Shown here: positions 1 to 6,639 of the stretch, piece by piece
Position numbering within the stretch: position 1 is the stretch's first letter
Layout of the letters: each line of letters opens with the position of its first letter
DNA from: Verrucomicrobiales bacterium
Lineage (GTDB): Bacteria; Verrucomicrobiota; Verrucomicrobiia; Verrucomicrobiales; Akkermansiaceae
Assembly: GCA_002729295.1 (NCBI GenBank)
Contig: PBTU01000170.1
Coordinates: 1 to 9,839, forward strand
DNA: 9,839 nt
Reading direction: 5' to 3'
The notes under the pieces: model-generated
What the model was told of the DNA's origin: nothing
Database searches by the model: none
Seen by the model: the letters and a program-made list of their open reading frames with translations, nothing else
Translations under genes and position numbers: made by a program

Positions 1-1
1 C

Positions 2-520
2 GACGTGGGAGGAGCGTCCAATAAGGACAAGATGGGAATGTCGGTCGGAGTGACGTATTCCACGGAAACCGGGCAGTATCATATTTTTGGTGAGGATCAG
101 GCAGAGGATCTGGTGAATCAATTGATTAAGGCCGACCTGGTGGTGGGCTATAATCATATCGGTTTTGATTATGGCGTTTTACAAGCCTACACGCTTTACG
201 ATTTGGTCGACCAGACGGTCAACTGCGACATGTTGATTGATGTCGAGGAGGTGTTGGGACATCGGCTCAAGTTGGACGCCATTGCTTCTGCCACGCTCAA
301 GGCGAAGAAGACGGCAGATGGATTGGAAGCGCTGAAGTGGTGGCAAAAATACAAAAAGACCGGCGACATCGAGCACATGATGAATATTGCTGAGTATTGT
401 TGCTTTGATGTTAAAGTGACCAAAGAAGTCTACGAATACGGCGTGAAGCACGGACACTTGAAATACGAGGATCGCAGTGGCAATGAATTGGAGGTCGCAG
501 TGGACTGGAATAAAAGCTAG
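2..520 (+). CDS. Ribonuclease H-fold 3'-5' exonuclease-like protein, 5'-truncated by the window edge
   Basis: This is the C-terminal 172 residues of a protein whose start lies upstream; the frame is open to the window edge, and the GTG at base 5 is in mid-domain. It resembles the YprB/DnaQ-like RNase H-fold family, which uses acidic residues to hold two metals for nucleic-acid cleavage. Counting from the first whole codon, the visible parts are the segment after the first exonuclease motif (VGGASNKDKMGMSVGV), the second motif in VVGYNHIGFDY (about 48-58, with N51 and D56), a GHRLKLDAIASATL block typical of the family, and the third motif YCCFDV with D136. The first D-x-E motif should lie just before the window. 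It ends in an acidic tail after the conserved YEYGVKHGHL segment. Its substrate (DNA or RNA) cannot be told from this piece. The family assignment is fairly secure, the exact role is not. Confidence 0.8.
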   Translation, partial: DVGGASNKDKMGMSVGVTYSTETGQYHIFGEDQAEDLVNQLIKADLVVGYNHIGFDYGVLQAYTLYDLVDQTVNCDMLIDVEEVLGHRLKLDAIASATLKAKKTADGLEALKWWQKYKKTGDIEHMMNIAEYCCFDVKVTKEVYEYGVKHGHLKYEDRSGNELEVAVDWNKS

Positions 521-648
521 GGCTTTAAGCTGATAGTGAAGCAAGGGGGAGAGCTGTGTGGAATTTTTCCTTATCCAACGCTGCTTCCTGGCGGAGAGAA
601 TGCCAAGCGATTGGAACAGGGAGATCCGGTTGGTAAAACGTGGGGCAT

Positions 649-678
649 AAAAAAGCACCGGTATTGTTACCGGTGCTT
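649..678. terminator. Perfect 11-bp hairpin, terminator-like
   Basis: The arms AAGCACCGGTA (653-663) and TACCGGTGCTT (668-678) are perfectly complementary around a TTGT loop, 129 bases after the exonuclease-like gene. Extra A residues at 649-652 precede the left arm. Read on the plus strand, the tail is only TTGAAAG. Read on the minus strand, the hairpin is followed by a run of six T, which is the better intrinsic-terminator form. Yet no minus-strand gene reads toward it. It most likely ends the upstream gene's transcript or blocks antisense transcription. Confidence 0.65.
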
Positions 679-753
679 GAAAGATCGCACTGAGAATTGG
701 CCGGAATTCGGCTTTCGCTTGCAGGTCGGAGGGGAGCGTGTCATTGGTTATCC

Positions 754-1239
754 ATGAAATCGTATTCACACGTGATTCAGCTGCTGCTGATGCTGGGCTT
801 GCTCAGCGGATGGGCTGCAGCGCAGGAACCACTGGACACCGTCGGGATCTATCCTTTTAAGGTTACCGTGGGTGGCCAAGAGGCCAAGATGCAGAAGAAA
901 GGCGACCTCTTTGCGGTGGTCGCCAAGCCGATTAAGAACCATGCTCTCCTTAAAATCGAGAAGCAGTCTGATTTGCTGATCGTAAATGCTTTTCGTCGCG
1001 AGGAAGACGGGACCGTTGCCAATGGGACCACTCCCGCCGCGATGTTTGCCCAGAAAACCGATCAGGTGAAACTGAACGCGACGCTGGACAAGAAGGTTCT
1101 AAAACCCGGTCGCTACCTCATGAATGTGGTGGCTCATCGTAAGACTTCCCGTGTGGTATTCACTGTTGCTGATCCCGAAGGGGAAGTGAAACTGCCGAGC
1201 CTCAAGCAGATCACGGAGGCCCTCCGTGGCGGACAGTAG
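754..1239 (+). CDS. Small secreted protein of unknown function
   Basis: A 161-residue protein that I do not recognise. The ATG at 754 is chosen because it opens directly into a standard signal peptide: MKSY, then a hydrophobic core rich in L and M (residues about 7-19), then a likely signal-peptidase site near WAAAQ (19-23). The mature part is about 139 residues, lysine-rich, without cysteine or membrane segments. It has alternating hydrophobic stretches (LLIVNAF, GRYLMNVVAH, SRVVFTVADP) that suggest a small beta-sandwich-like fold. The segment PGRYLMNVVAH resembles the closing strands of immunoglobulin-like or calcium-homeostasis-type domains, but this is only an impression. A purine-rich GGAGGGG lies 19 nt before the ATG, too far for a normal ribosome binding site. 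An earlier in-frame TTG at 697 would bury the signal peptide and is rejected. recJ follows after 59 bp, so co-transcription is possible. Confidence 0.7.
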   Translation: MKSYSHVIQLLLMLGLLSGWAAAQEPLDTVGIYPFKVTVGGQEAKMQKKGDLFAVVAKPIKNHALLKIEKQSDLLIVNAFRREEDGTVANGTTPAAMFAQKTDQVKLNATLDKKVLKPGRYLMNVVAHRKTSRVVFTVADPEGEVKLPSLKQITEALRGGQ

Positions 1240-1298
1240 TCGTGGTGCGGGTTTCCTTTTCGTAGGGGATCTCTCACGGCTCAACACACTAAAATTCT

Positions 1299-2996
1299 GT
1301 GAGCAAACAGGATCACAAGGTGGAGTGGATTCTCCGCGAAGCCCCGGACGACTGGGAAAGTCTCGTGCCGAATGGTATGCCGAAAATTCTCGGGCGTCTT
1401 TTGGCGCAACGGGGAGTCGAGGCGGAATCGATTGAGAGATTTCTTAGGCCGAAGTTGGCGCAGCTTTCCGATCCCTTTGAGATCGCTGAAATGGATCTCG
1501 CTGTTGAGCGGGTTTTGTTGGCTGTCGATGCCGGTGAGGAGGTTTGCATTTACGGCGACTATGATGTTGATGGTGTGAGCTCGATTGCGGTTTTGAGTTC
1601 GGTGCTTCAGGCTTATGGATTGAGCCCGAGTTGTTTCGTGCCGCATCGCAGTGGCGAGGGGTATGGCTTGAGCGCTGGGGGCGTGGCGCGCTGCCTCCGG
1701 GAGAATCCCACGGTAAGTTTGTTGATTAGTGTCGATTGCGGCACGGTATCGAATGATGCCATTGATGGGCTGGCGAAGAAGGGGATCGAAACTGTCGTGG
1801 TGGATCACCATGAGATGGGGGCTGTCGGTCGCCCGAATTGTGTTGCACTGGTGAATCCCAAATCAGTGGAGGACAAGCGGCAATATCTTTGTGCGGCCGG
1901 AGTCGTTTTTAAGCTGGCGCATGCGCTGTTGAAACAGAGGCCTCTTTCAGGTTTTGATTTGAAACAAGTCCTCGATTTGGTGGCGGTGGCCACGATTTCG
2001 GACATTGTTCCCCTCGTTGACGAAAACCGTTTGTTGGTTCGTCATGGATTGCGTTTGTTGGAAAAAACCCACCGGCCGGGAATGCAGGCTCTGCTGAAGC
2101 TGACCGGAGTGATGGGGCGGTTGAGTAGTGCGGATATTGGTTTTCGAATCGGGCCGCGTCTCAATGCCGCCGGTCGCATGGATCAACCCGAGAAGGCCCT
2201 GGCGGTGTTGACTACCGAGAGCCAAAGTGAGGCGATGCAACTGGCTGATGATCTGGAGGAGTTCAACCGAGTCCGACAACAATTGGATCAAAAGATTTTT
2301 GCCGAAGCTCAAAGCCTGATGCAGGAAAATGAAGATCTTCCCGTGATCGTGGTGGGTTCCCGTGGATGGCATGCCGGAGTGGTGGGGATTGTCGCGTCGC
2401 GTTTGATGCGGATGTTTCACAAGCCGACCTTTGTTATTTCCATCGATGAGGATGGGATTGGGAAAGGAAGCGGAAGAAGTATCGAAGGAGTATCTTTGGT
2501 GGAAGCTATCGGAGTTGCTCGTGACTTATTGGTGGCCGGCGGTGGTCATCACATGGCGGCTGGTTTGAGTATCGAAGAAGCAATGATCGATGACTTCAGA
2601 AAGCGCTTTGTAGAGTTTTATAATGAGACTTCTGTTGGAAAAGATCTCTCGCCGAAAGTCTACATTGATGCGGAGGTGGAGTTGGCAGATTTGTCGCTCG
2701 ATTTCCTGCAGAGCTATGAACTCCTTCAGCCTTTTGGAAGCGGAAATGCGCAACCGGTTTTTATGGCGCGCAAAGTCTGGCTGACCGAGCCGCCGCGAAG
2801 ATTGAAAAATAATCACCTGAGGTTGTTTCTTCGGCAGGGCTACGAAGAGCGTGATGCGATTTTCTTCGGTGGGGGAGCGAGTGATCTTCCCGATCCGCCT
2901 TGGGATGTGACCTTTACGGTGGATCGAAATGTCTTTCGGGGAAGGGTTTCGGTGCAGATTAGTATTCAACACGTGCGCGCGGCGAGCGACAATTGA
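1299..2996 (+). CDS. recJ: Single-stranded-DNA-specific 5'-3' exonuclease RecJ
   Basis: A 565-residue protein, the normal RecJ length. RecJ degrades single-stranded DNA 5' to 3' in recombinational repair, in mismatch repair and at stalled forks. The DHH-superfamily metal-binding motifs are all present: GDYDVDG at 86-92 (D87, D89, D91), DCG at 146-148, DHH at 169-171, and D235 in ATISDIVPL. The linker RIGPRLNAAGRM is at 283-294. The DHHA1 domain follows, with GWHAGVVGIVASRL (356-369), GSGRSIEG (390-397) and GGGHHMAAG (414-422), then a C-terminal OB-fold-like domain including ELLQPFGSGNAQPVF. No catalytic residue is missing. The start is GTG at 1299: an in-frame TAA at 1290 excludes any earlier one, and the N-terminal residues that follow belong to the family. 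No Shine-Dalgarno sequence is evident. The stop lies 5 bp before the recG ATG. Confidence 0.96.
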   Translation: MSKQDHKVEWILREAPDDWESLVPNGMPKILGRLLAQRGVEAESIERFLRPKLAQLSDPFEIAEMDLAVERVLLAVDAGEEVCIYGDYDVDGVSSIAVLSSVLQAYGLSPSCFVPHRSGEGYGLSAGGVARCLRENPTVSLLISVDCGTVSNDAIDGLAKKGIETVVVDHHEMGAVGRPNCVALVNPKSVEDKRQYLCAAGVVFKLAHALLKQRPLSGFDLKQVLDLVAVATISDIVPLVDENRLLVRHGLRLLEKTHRPGMQALLKLTGVMGRLSSADIGFRIGPRLNAAGRMDQPEKALAVLTTESQSEAMQLADDLEEFNRVRQQLDQKIFAEAQSLMQENEDLPVIVVGSRGWHAGVVGIVASRLMRMFHKPTFVISIDEDGIGKGSGRSIEGVSLVEAIGVARDLLVAGGGHHMAAGLSIEEAMIDDFRKRFVEFYNETSVGKDLSPKVYIDAEVELADLSLDFLQSYELLQPFGSGNAQPVFMARKVWLTEPPRRLKNNHLRLFLRQGYEERDAIFFGGGASDLPDPPWDVTFTVDRNVFRGRVSVQISIQHVRAASDN

Positions 2997-3001
2997 GCAC
3001 G

Positions 3002-5011
3002 ATGAGGGCAGAGAGCTCGTTACAAGATCTGTCGGGACTGAAATCCCGGGAGTGGGAGGCCTTCGAGAAGGCTGGTTTCCATACGGGGCAGGAGTTGTTG
3101 GATTGGTTGCCGAAGCGCTATGAAGATCGGCGCCGCTTTGACGCGTTTCCAGCCCAGGCCGGAGGTTCGGCGGTGTGTTTGCGGGGAGTGGTGCTGGATA
3201 CGCAGCGGAAAGGATTTGGCGGGAAGGGATTTTATGAAGCGGTCATCGAGGATGAGGCTGGTGGTGGTTTTTCGCGGCTGACCTGCCGGTGGTTCAATAT
3301 GCCTTACATGAGCAAGGTGATTGCCGCAGGGCAGGAGGTGGTACTGTATGGAAAACCGAAAGAGAGTAAGGGGCGAGTTGTCATCGATCATCCGGAATTT
3401 GAGGTGATGAAAGAAGACGCGGAGTTGTCGCTTCATCTTGAACGCATCGCTCCGATTTATCGAAACGTGAACGGCATTCCCCAGCGGCGGTTGCGTGAGA
3501 TCATTCATCGTATTTTAGAGTTGGTTGCACCGGAGACTTTAGTTTCGAAGTACGACGTTGACCGGACTTACCCGAGGATTGAGGCGTATCGTGAGTTGCA
3601 TTTTCCCGGCGAGATGGCCGAGGCCGAAACAGCGCGGCGGTATTTTGCGAAGGAGGAATTTTTTTTACAACAGCTGCGGGTGGTTTGGCGGAGGGCGCGG
3701 CATGCTGAATTAAATGGCCGTGTTTTGGGTAAGAAGACGCATCTCCTGACGGAATTTTACGAGTCGCTGCCCTTTGATTTAACGGGAGCGCAGAAGAGGA
3801 GTGTGAAGGAGATTGTGAAGGATTTGCGCTTGGCTCGTCCAATGAATCGTTTGCTTCAGGGCGACGTGGGGAGCGGGAAGACCTTTGTGGCGATGTGTGC
3901 CATGTTGCTGGCGGTTGATTCGGGGTGCCAGGCTGCCTTGATGGCTCCGACCCAGATCCTAGCGGAACAACATTACCTGACATTTTCAAAATGGCTCGAG
4001 CCGCTCGGTGTGCGGATTGGCTTGGCAACAGCAGATCGAAAAGAGGATGTGAATTCGTCGCAGATCATTATCGGGACGCATGCCTTGCTCTATGAAGGCG
4101 TGGAGTTTGATGACTTGGGCTTGGTTGTGGTTGATGAGCAACACAAATTTGGAGTGGCGCAACGGGGGAAGTTGATTCAACGAGGAGTGATGCCGGATGT
4201 GTTGGTGATGACTGCGACTCCGATTCCCCGGACCTTGACGCTCACGATTTATGGCGATTTGGATGTTTCGGTATTGGATGAACTGCCATCGGGGCGGGGG
4301 AAGATTATTTCGGGCGTTCGGGTGAAGCCGAAGGTGGGTGAGATGACGAGCTTTCTGAAGGATCAGTTGGAAGAAGGACGACAAGTTTATCTGGTCTACC
4401 CGTTGGTGGAGGAAAGCGAGTCGGTGAAGGCGGCTTCAGTGATTCAGGAGCATCCGAAGTGGCAGAAGCGCTTTAAGCATTTCGAGGTGGAGTTGCTTCA
4501 CGGAAAATTGCCGTCTGAAGAGAAGGAAGCGGTGATGACGAGATTTCGTGAGGGGAAATCCGAGGTGATGGTTTCGACGACCGTGATCGAAGTGGGGGTG
4601 GATGTTCCCAATGCGAATGTCATGGTGATTTTCAATGCCGAGAGGTTTGGCTTGGCGCAACTGCATCAATTGCGTGGTCGGATCGGCCGGGGCGAGCACA
4701 AGAGTTATTGTGTTTTGGTTACCGATGGAAAAAGTGAGGAGGGAGTGGAGAAGTTAAATATTCTCGCGGGGACTATCGACGGGTTTAAAATCGCGGAGGA
4801 AGATCTTCGCTTGCGTGGTCCGGGAGAAGTGATGGGGACGCGTCAGAGTGGGGTAGGGGATTTGCGCTTTGTGGAATTCCTGGCGGATACCAGTTTGATC
4901 CGGGAAGCGCGGGAAGTTGCCGAACAAGTGTTGCGGGACGACCCCGGGCTCGACGCGTTACCGCAATTGGAAGCCTGGGTGAAAAAGCAGGCTGAGATTG
5001 AAATGAGCTGA
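3002..5011 (+). CDS. recG: ATP-dependent DNA helicase RecG
   Basis: A 669-residue superfamily 2 helicase that reverses stalled replication forks and migrates Holliday junctions. An N-terminal wedge/OB-fold region (roughly 50-140, with LRGVVLDT and VVLYGKPKESKGRVVIDHPE) precedes two helicase lobes. Visible helicase motifs are FDLTGAQKR (258-266), Walker A GDVGSGKT (287-294), MAPTQILAEQH (314-324), DEQH (378-381), MTATPIPRT (403-411), VSTTVIEVGVDVP (525-537) and QLRGRIGRGEH (556-566). The RecG-specific tail is also present (RLRGPGEVMGTRQSG, 603-617). The length is typical and nothing is broken. ATG 3002 is preferred. An in-frame TTG at 2993 would overlap the recJ stop by 4 bp and add three residues, and cannot be excluded. 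The tight junction with recJ points to one operon and translational coupling. Both products act on stalled or broken forks. Confidence 0.97.
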   Translation: MRAESSLQDLSGLKSREWEAFEKAGFHTGQELLDWLPKRYEDRRRFDAFPAQAGGSAVCLRGVVLDTQRKGFGGKGFYEAVIEDEAGGGFSRLTCRWFNMPYMSKVIAAGQEVVLYGKPKESKGRVVIDHPEFEVMKEDAELSLHLERIAPIYRNVNGIPQRRLREIIHRILELVAPETLVSKYDVDRTYPRIEAYRELHFPGEMAEAETARRYFAKEEFFLQQLRVVWRRARHAELNGRVLGKKTHLLTEFYESLPFDLTGAQKRSVKEIVKDLRLARPMNRLLQGDVGSGKTFVAMCAMLLAVDSGCQAALMAPTQILAEQHYLTFSKWLEPLGVRIGLATADRKEDVNSSQIIIGTHALLYEGVEFDDLGLVVVDEQHKFGVAQRGKLIQRGVMPDVLVMTATPIPRTLTLTIYGDLDVSVLDELPSGRGKIISGVRVKPKVGEMTSFLKDQLEEGRQVYLVYPLVEESESVKAASVIQEHPKWQKRFKHFEVELLHGKLPSEEKEAVMTRFREGKSEVMVSTTVIEVGVDVPNANVMVIFNAERFGLAQLHQLRGRIGRGEHKSYCVLVTDGKSEEGVEKLNILAGTIDGFKIAEEDLRLRGPGEVMGTRQSGVGDLRFVEFLADTSLIREAREVAEQVLRDDPGLDALPQLEAWVKKQAEIEMS

Positions 5012-5014
5012 AAC

Positions 5015-5045
5015 AAAAAAAGACCGCAGGTGAACCTGCGGTCTT
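5015..5045 (-). terminator. Intrinsic terminator for the minus-strand ammonium transporter, shared with recG
   Basis: The arms AAGACCGCAGG (5020-5030) and CCTGCGGTCTT (5035-5045) form a perfect 11-bp stem with a TGAA loop on the plus strand. On the minus strand the stem is followed by seven T (5021 to 5015), giving a standard intrinsic terminator 30 bp beyond the transporter's stop codon. It also starts only 4 bp after the recG stop, so it may end recG transcripts, although the plus-strand tail (TTGGGAATTGG) is poor in T. Confidence 0.88.
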
Positions 5046-5074
5046 GGGAATTGGTTTCTGAATTCCTGAACTGA

Positions 5075-6496
5075 TTACCCGTTGTAGGCTGGGACACCGT
5101 GCTCGGAAACATCAAGTCCTTCGGCCTCTTCCTCTTCGCTGACGCGCACGCCCATAGTTACTTTCAAGACCATGAAGAGAATGTAGGAGAAGATGAAGGC
5201 AAAGGCGTAAACTGCGATCACACCATAAATCTGGGACATGAAGTTAGCTCCACCGAAGATCGCGACAGCAATCGTTCCCCAGATTCCGACGACTCCGTGA
5301 ACCGAGATCGCTCCGACGGGATCGTCGATCTTGATCTTGTCGAGGAACAGGATGGAGAATACTACGATGACTCCACCAATTGCTCCCATGAGGACAGCTT
5401 GCCATGGTCCGACAGCATCGGCTCCGGCAGTGATGGAAACTAGACCTGCAAGTAGTCCGTTAAGAGCCATTGAAAGGTCAGGCTTCTTGAGAACCACCAT
5501 CGCGGTGAAGATTGAGGCGACAGCGCCAGCAGCGGCAGCAAGTGCAGTGGTGGTGAAGACGAGACCGAGAGGTCCTGGATTGGCAGAGAGAACAGATCCT
5601 CCGTTGAATCCAAACCATCCGAAGAAGAGCAGGAAGACGCCGACAGCTGCAAGCGGCATGCTGTGTCCTAGGATTGGCTTGACCCCGTTTGAGGTGTATT
5701 TCCCGGCACGCGGTCCGAGAACAATGACGGCGGCGAGGGCTGCGGCACCTCCGAAGCCGTGAACGACGGTAGAGCCTGCGAAGTCATAGAAAGGTTCTTC
5801 CATCTGGTTGAGGAAGCCTTCACCCCAGTGCCATGAACCGGCGATGGTGTATCCGAAGGCAACGAGGATAGTAGAGTAGATCATGAAGGAAGAGAGCTTC
5901 ACTCGTTCCGCAACGGCTCCTGAAACGATGGTTGCTGCGGTGGCAGCAAACATGGCCTGAAAGATAAAGTCGCCATAGGCAGTCATTGCCAAGCCGAGTC
6001 CGCCATACGCGAAGGTGTCATTTTCTCCACCGGTGAGACCACTAATGGGTCCATTAATTCCGATGAAGTTTTCGATTTGCCAGCTGCCGCAAGGGTAGTG
6101 GGTATTAAAACCAATCGCTGCGTAGGTAAGTAGGCCGACACTGATGATCCAGACATTCTTGAAGAGGATATTGATCGTGTTCTTCTTCTGAGTCAGACCG
6201 GCCTCAAGAGTGGCGAAGCCAAGGTGCATGATAAAGACCATTGCAGCGGCAATCACGGTCCAAAGCATGGAGGTTGTAAAGAAATCGAAGGCGTAAGCTT
6301 CGTTCCCCTGCGCGGCGATTAACTCGTCGTAGTCAGCTTTGTTACCGCTGACTTCGTCGGCAGCAGCGTCTGCTACTTCGGTTACTTCGGGCTGAGCAGC
6401 TTCATCCTGCGCGCTTACCTGACCGATTCCGGCCAAGAGGGTCGCCGTCAGAGCAAGCAGCCATACTTTTGTCGTTATTTGTGTTAACTTTCGCAT
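5075..6496 (-). CDS. amt: Ammonium transporter (Amt family), with signal peptide and acidic N-terminal extension
   Basis: A 473-residue inner-membrane channel that takes up ammonium. The ATG at 6496 opens a signal peptide (1-30, ending VSAQ). An acidic, alanine-rich stretch (about 31-66) follows before the first core helix, longer than in E. coli AmtB. Pore residues by position against E. coli AmtB: phenylalanine gate F183 and F297 (F107/F215), W224 (W148), D238 (D160), S301 (S219), and the twin histidines H246 (VVHGFGG) and H400 (SVHGVVG). All are conserved, so it should transport. The C-terminal tail RVSEEEEAEGLDVSEHG is the conserved cytoplasmic region that PII proteins (GlnK) contact. Sequence around the first histidine (FGGAAALAA) and GWFGFNGGSVLSAN differs from the neighbouring AmtB, so it is a different subfamily, not a recent duplicate. 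A sigma-54 promoter lies 36 bp upstream. No Shine-Dalgarno sequence is seen, only an A-rich leader. Confidence 0.95.
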   Translation of the reverse strand: MRKLTQITTKVWLLALTATLLAGIGQVSAQDEAAQPEVTEVADAAADEVSGNKADYDELIAAQGNEAYAFDFFTTSMLWTVIAAAMVFIMHLGFATLEAGLTQKKNTINILFKNVWIISVGLLTYAAIGFNTHYPCGSWQIENFIGINGPISGLTGGENDTFAYGGLGLAMTAYGDFIFQAMFAATAATIVSGAVAERVKLSSFMIYSTILVAFGYTIAGSWHWGEGFLNQMEEPFYDFAGSTVVHGFGGAAALAAVIVLGPRAGKYTSNGVKPILGHSMPLAAVGVFLLFFGWFGFNGGSVLSANPGPLGLVFTTTALAAAAGAVASIFTAMVVLKKPDLSMALNGLLAGLVSITAGADAVGPWQAVLMGAIGGVIVVFSILFLDKIKIDDPVGAISVHGVVGIWGTIAVAIFGGANFMSQIYGVIAVYAFAFIFSYILFMVLKVTMGVRVSEEEEAEGLDVSEHGVPAYNG

Positions 6497-6531
6497 TTTT
6501 TTCTGGGTTCGTGTTGAACGCAGGGAGGAAT

Positions 6532-6547
6532 AGCAACGGCTGTGCCA
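6532..6547 (-). promoter_or_regulatory. Sigma-54 promoter of the minus-strand ammonium transporter
   Basis: On the minus strand this reads TGGCACAGCCGTTGCT, against the consensus TGGCACG-N4-TTGCW: a single mismatch, at the least conserved position. GG (-24) and GC (-12) have the exact required spacing. The predicted start is near 6521, giving a leader of about 25 nt before the ATG at 6496. Sigma-54 promoters need an ATP-driven activator such as NtrC. Confidence 0.88.
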
Positions 6548-6572
6548 GCAAATCATGAGTGAAATTAATGGT

Positions 6573-6588
6573 TGGCATGAATAATGCT
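6573..6588 (+). promoter_or_regulatory. Sigma-54 promoter of the plus-strand ammonium transporter
   Basis: The sequence TGGCATGAATAATGCT matches TGGCACG-N4-TTGCT at 10 of the 12 specified positions, with GG at 6574-6575 and GC at 6586-6587 correctly spaced. The predicted start is near 6599, 41 nt before the ATG at 6640. Its -24 element is separated by only 25 bp from that of the divergent promoter. It is the weakest match of the three in this window, but position and orientation fit. Confidence 0.78.
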
Positions 6589-6596
6589 CCGTTGGC

Positions 6597-6621
6597 TTTG
6601 AGAGGCGAAAGCGCCGTCAAA
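6597..6621 (+). promoter_or_regulatory. Leader stem-loop or operator dyad before the plus-strand transporter
   Basis: Arms TTTGA (6597-6601) and TCAAA (6617-6621) enclose GGCG (6604-6607) and CGCC (6612-6615) around an AAAG loop, with a small internal bulge. It begins at the predicted sigma-54 start site and ends 2 nt before the AAGGA ribosome binding site. It may protect the 5' end of the mRNA or affect translation. Alternatively it is a protein-binding dyad: its centre lies about 88 bp upstream of the divergent start, where an enhancer site could sit. The arms are short, so the function is uncertain. Confidence 0.4.
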
Positions 6622-6623
6622 TC

Positions 6624-6628
6624 AAGGA
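6624..6628 (+). promoter_or_regulatory. Ribosome binding site that decides the start of the plus-strand transporter
   Basis: AAGGA lies 11 nt before the ATG at 6640 and supports that start over in-frame codons further upstream, which fall inside or before the sigma-54 promoter. It is the clearest Shine-Dalgarno-like sequence in the window. Confidence 0.55.
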
Positions 6629-6639
6629 TTCACAACCAA

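Noticed and set aside
698..713. TGGCCGGAATTCGGCT, with GG and GC at sigma-54 spacing, before the secreted-protein gene.
   Set aside because: Only GG/GC and a few other positions match; the CA of TGGCA and the TT of TTGC are missing. It is far weaker than the three accepted sites.
536..757. A 73-codon plus-strand open frame between the exonuclease-like gene and the secreted protein.
   Set aside because: It runs through the hairpin at 653-678 and overlaps the next start; the composition is not protein-like and there is no recognisable motif.
3501..4028. A 175-codon open frame on the minus strand inside recG.
   Set aside because: It is antisense to conserved RecG helicase sequence; its serine/proline-rich product is a by-product of codon use on the other strand.
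6497..6556. In-frame upstream extension of the minus-strand transporter from ATG 6556.
   Set aside because: It overlaps the sigma-54 promoter at 6532-6547, and the signal peptide begins at ATG 6496.
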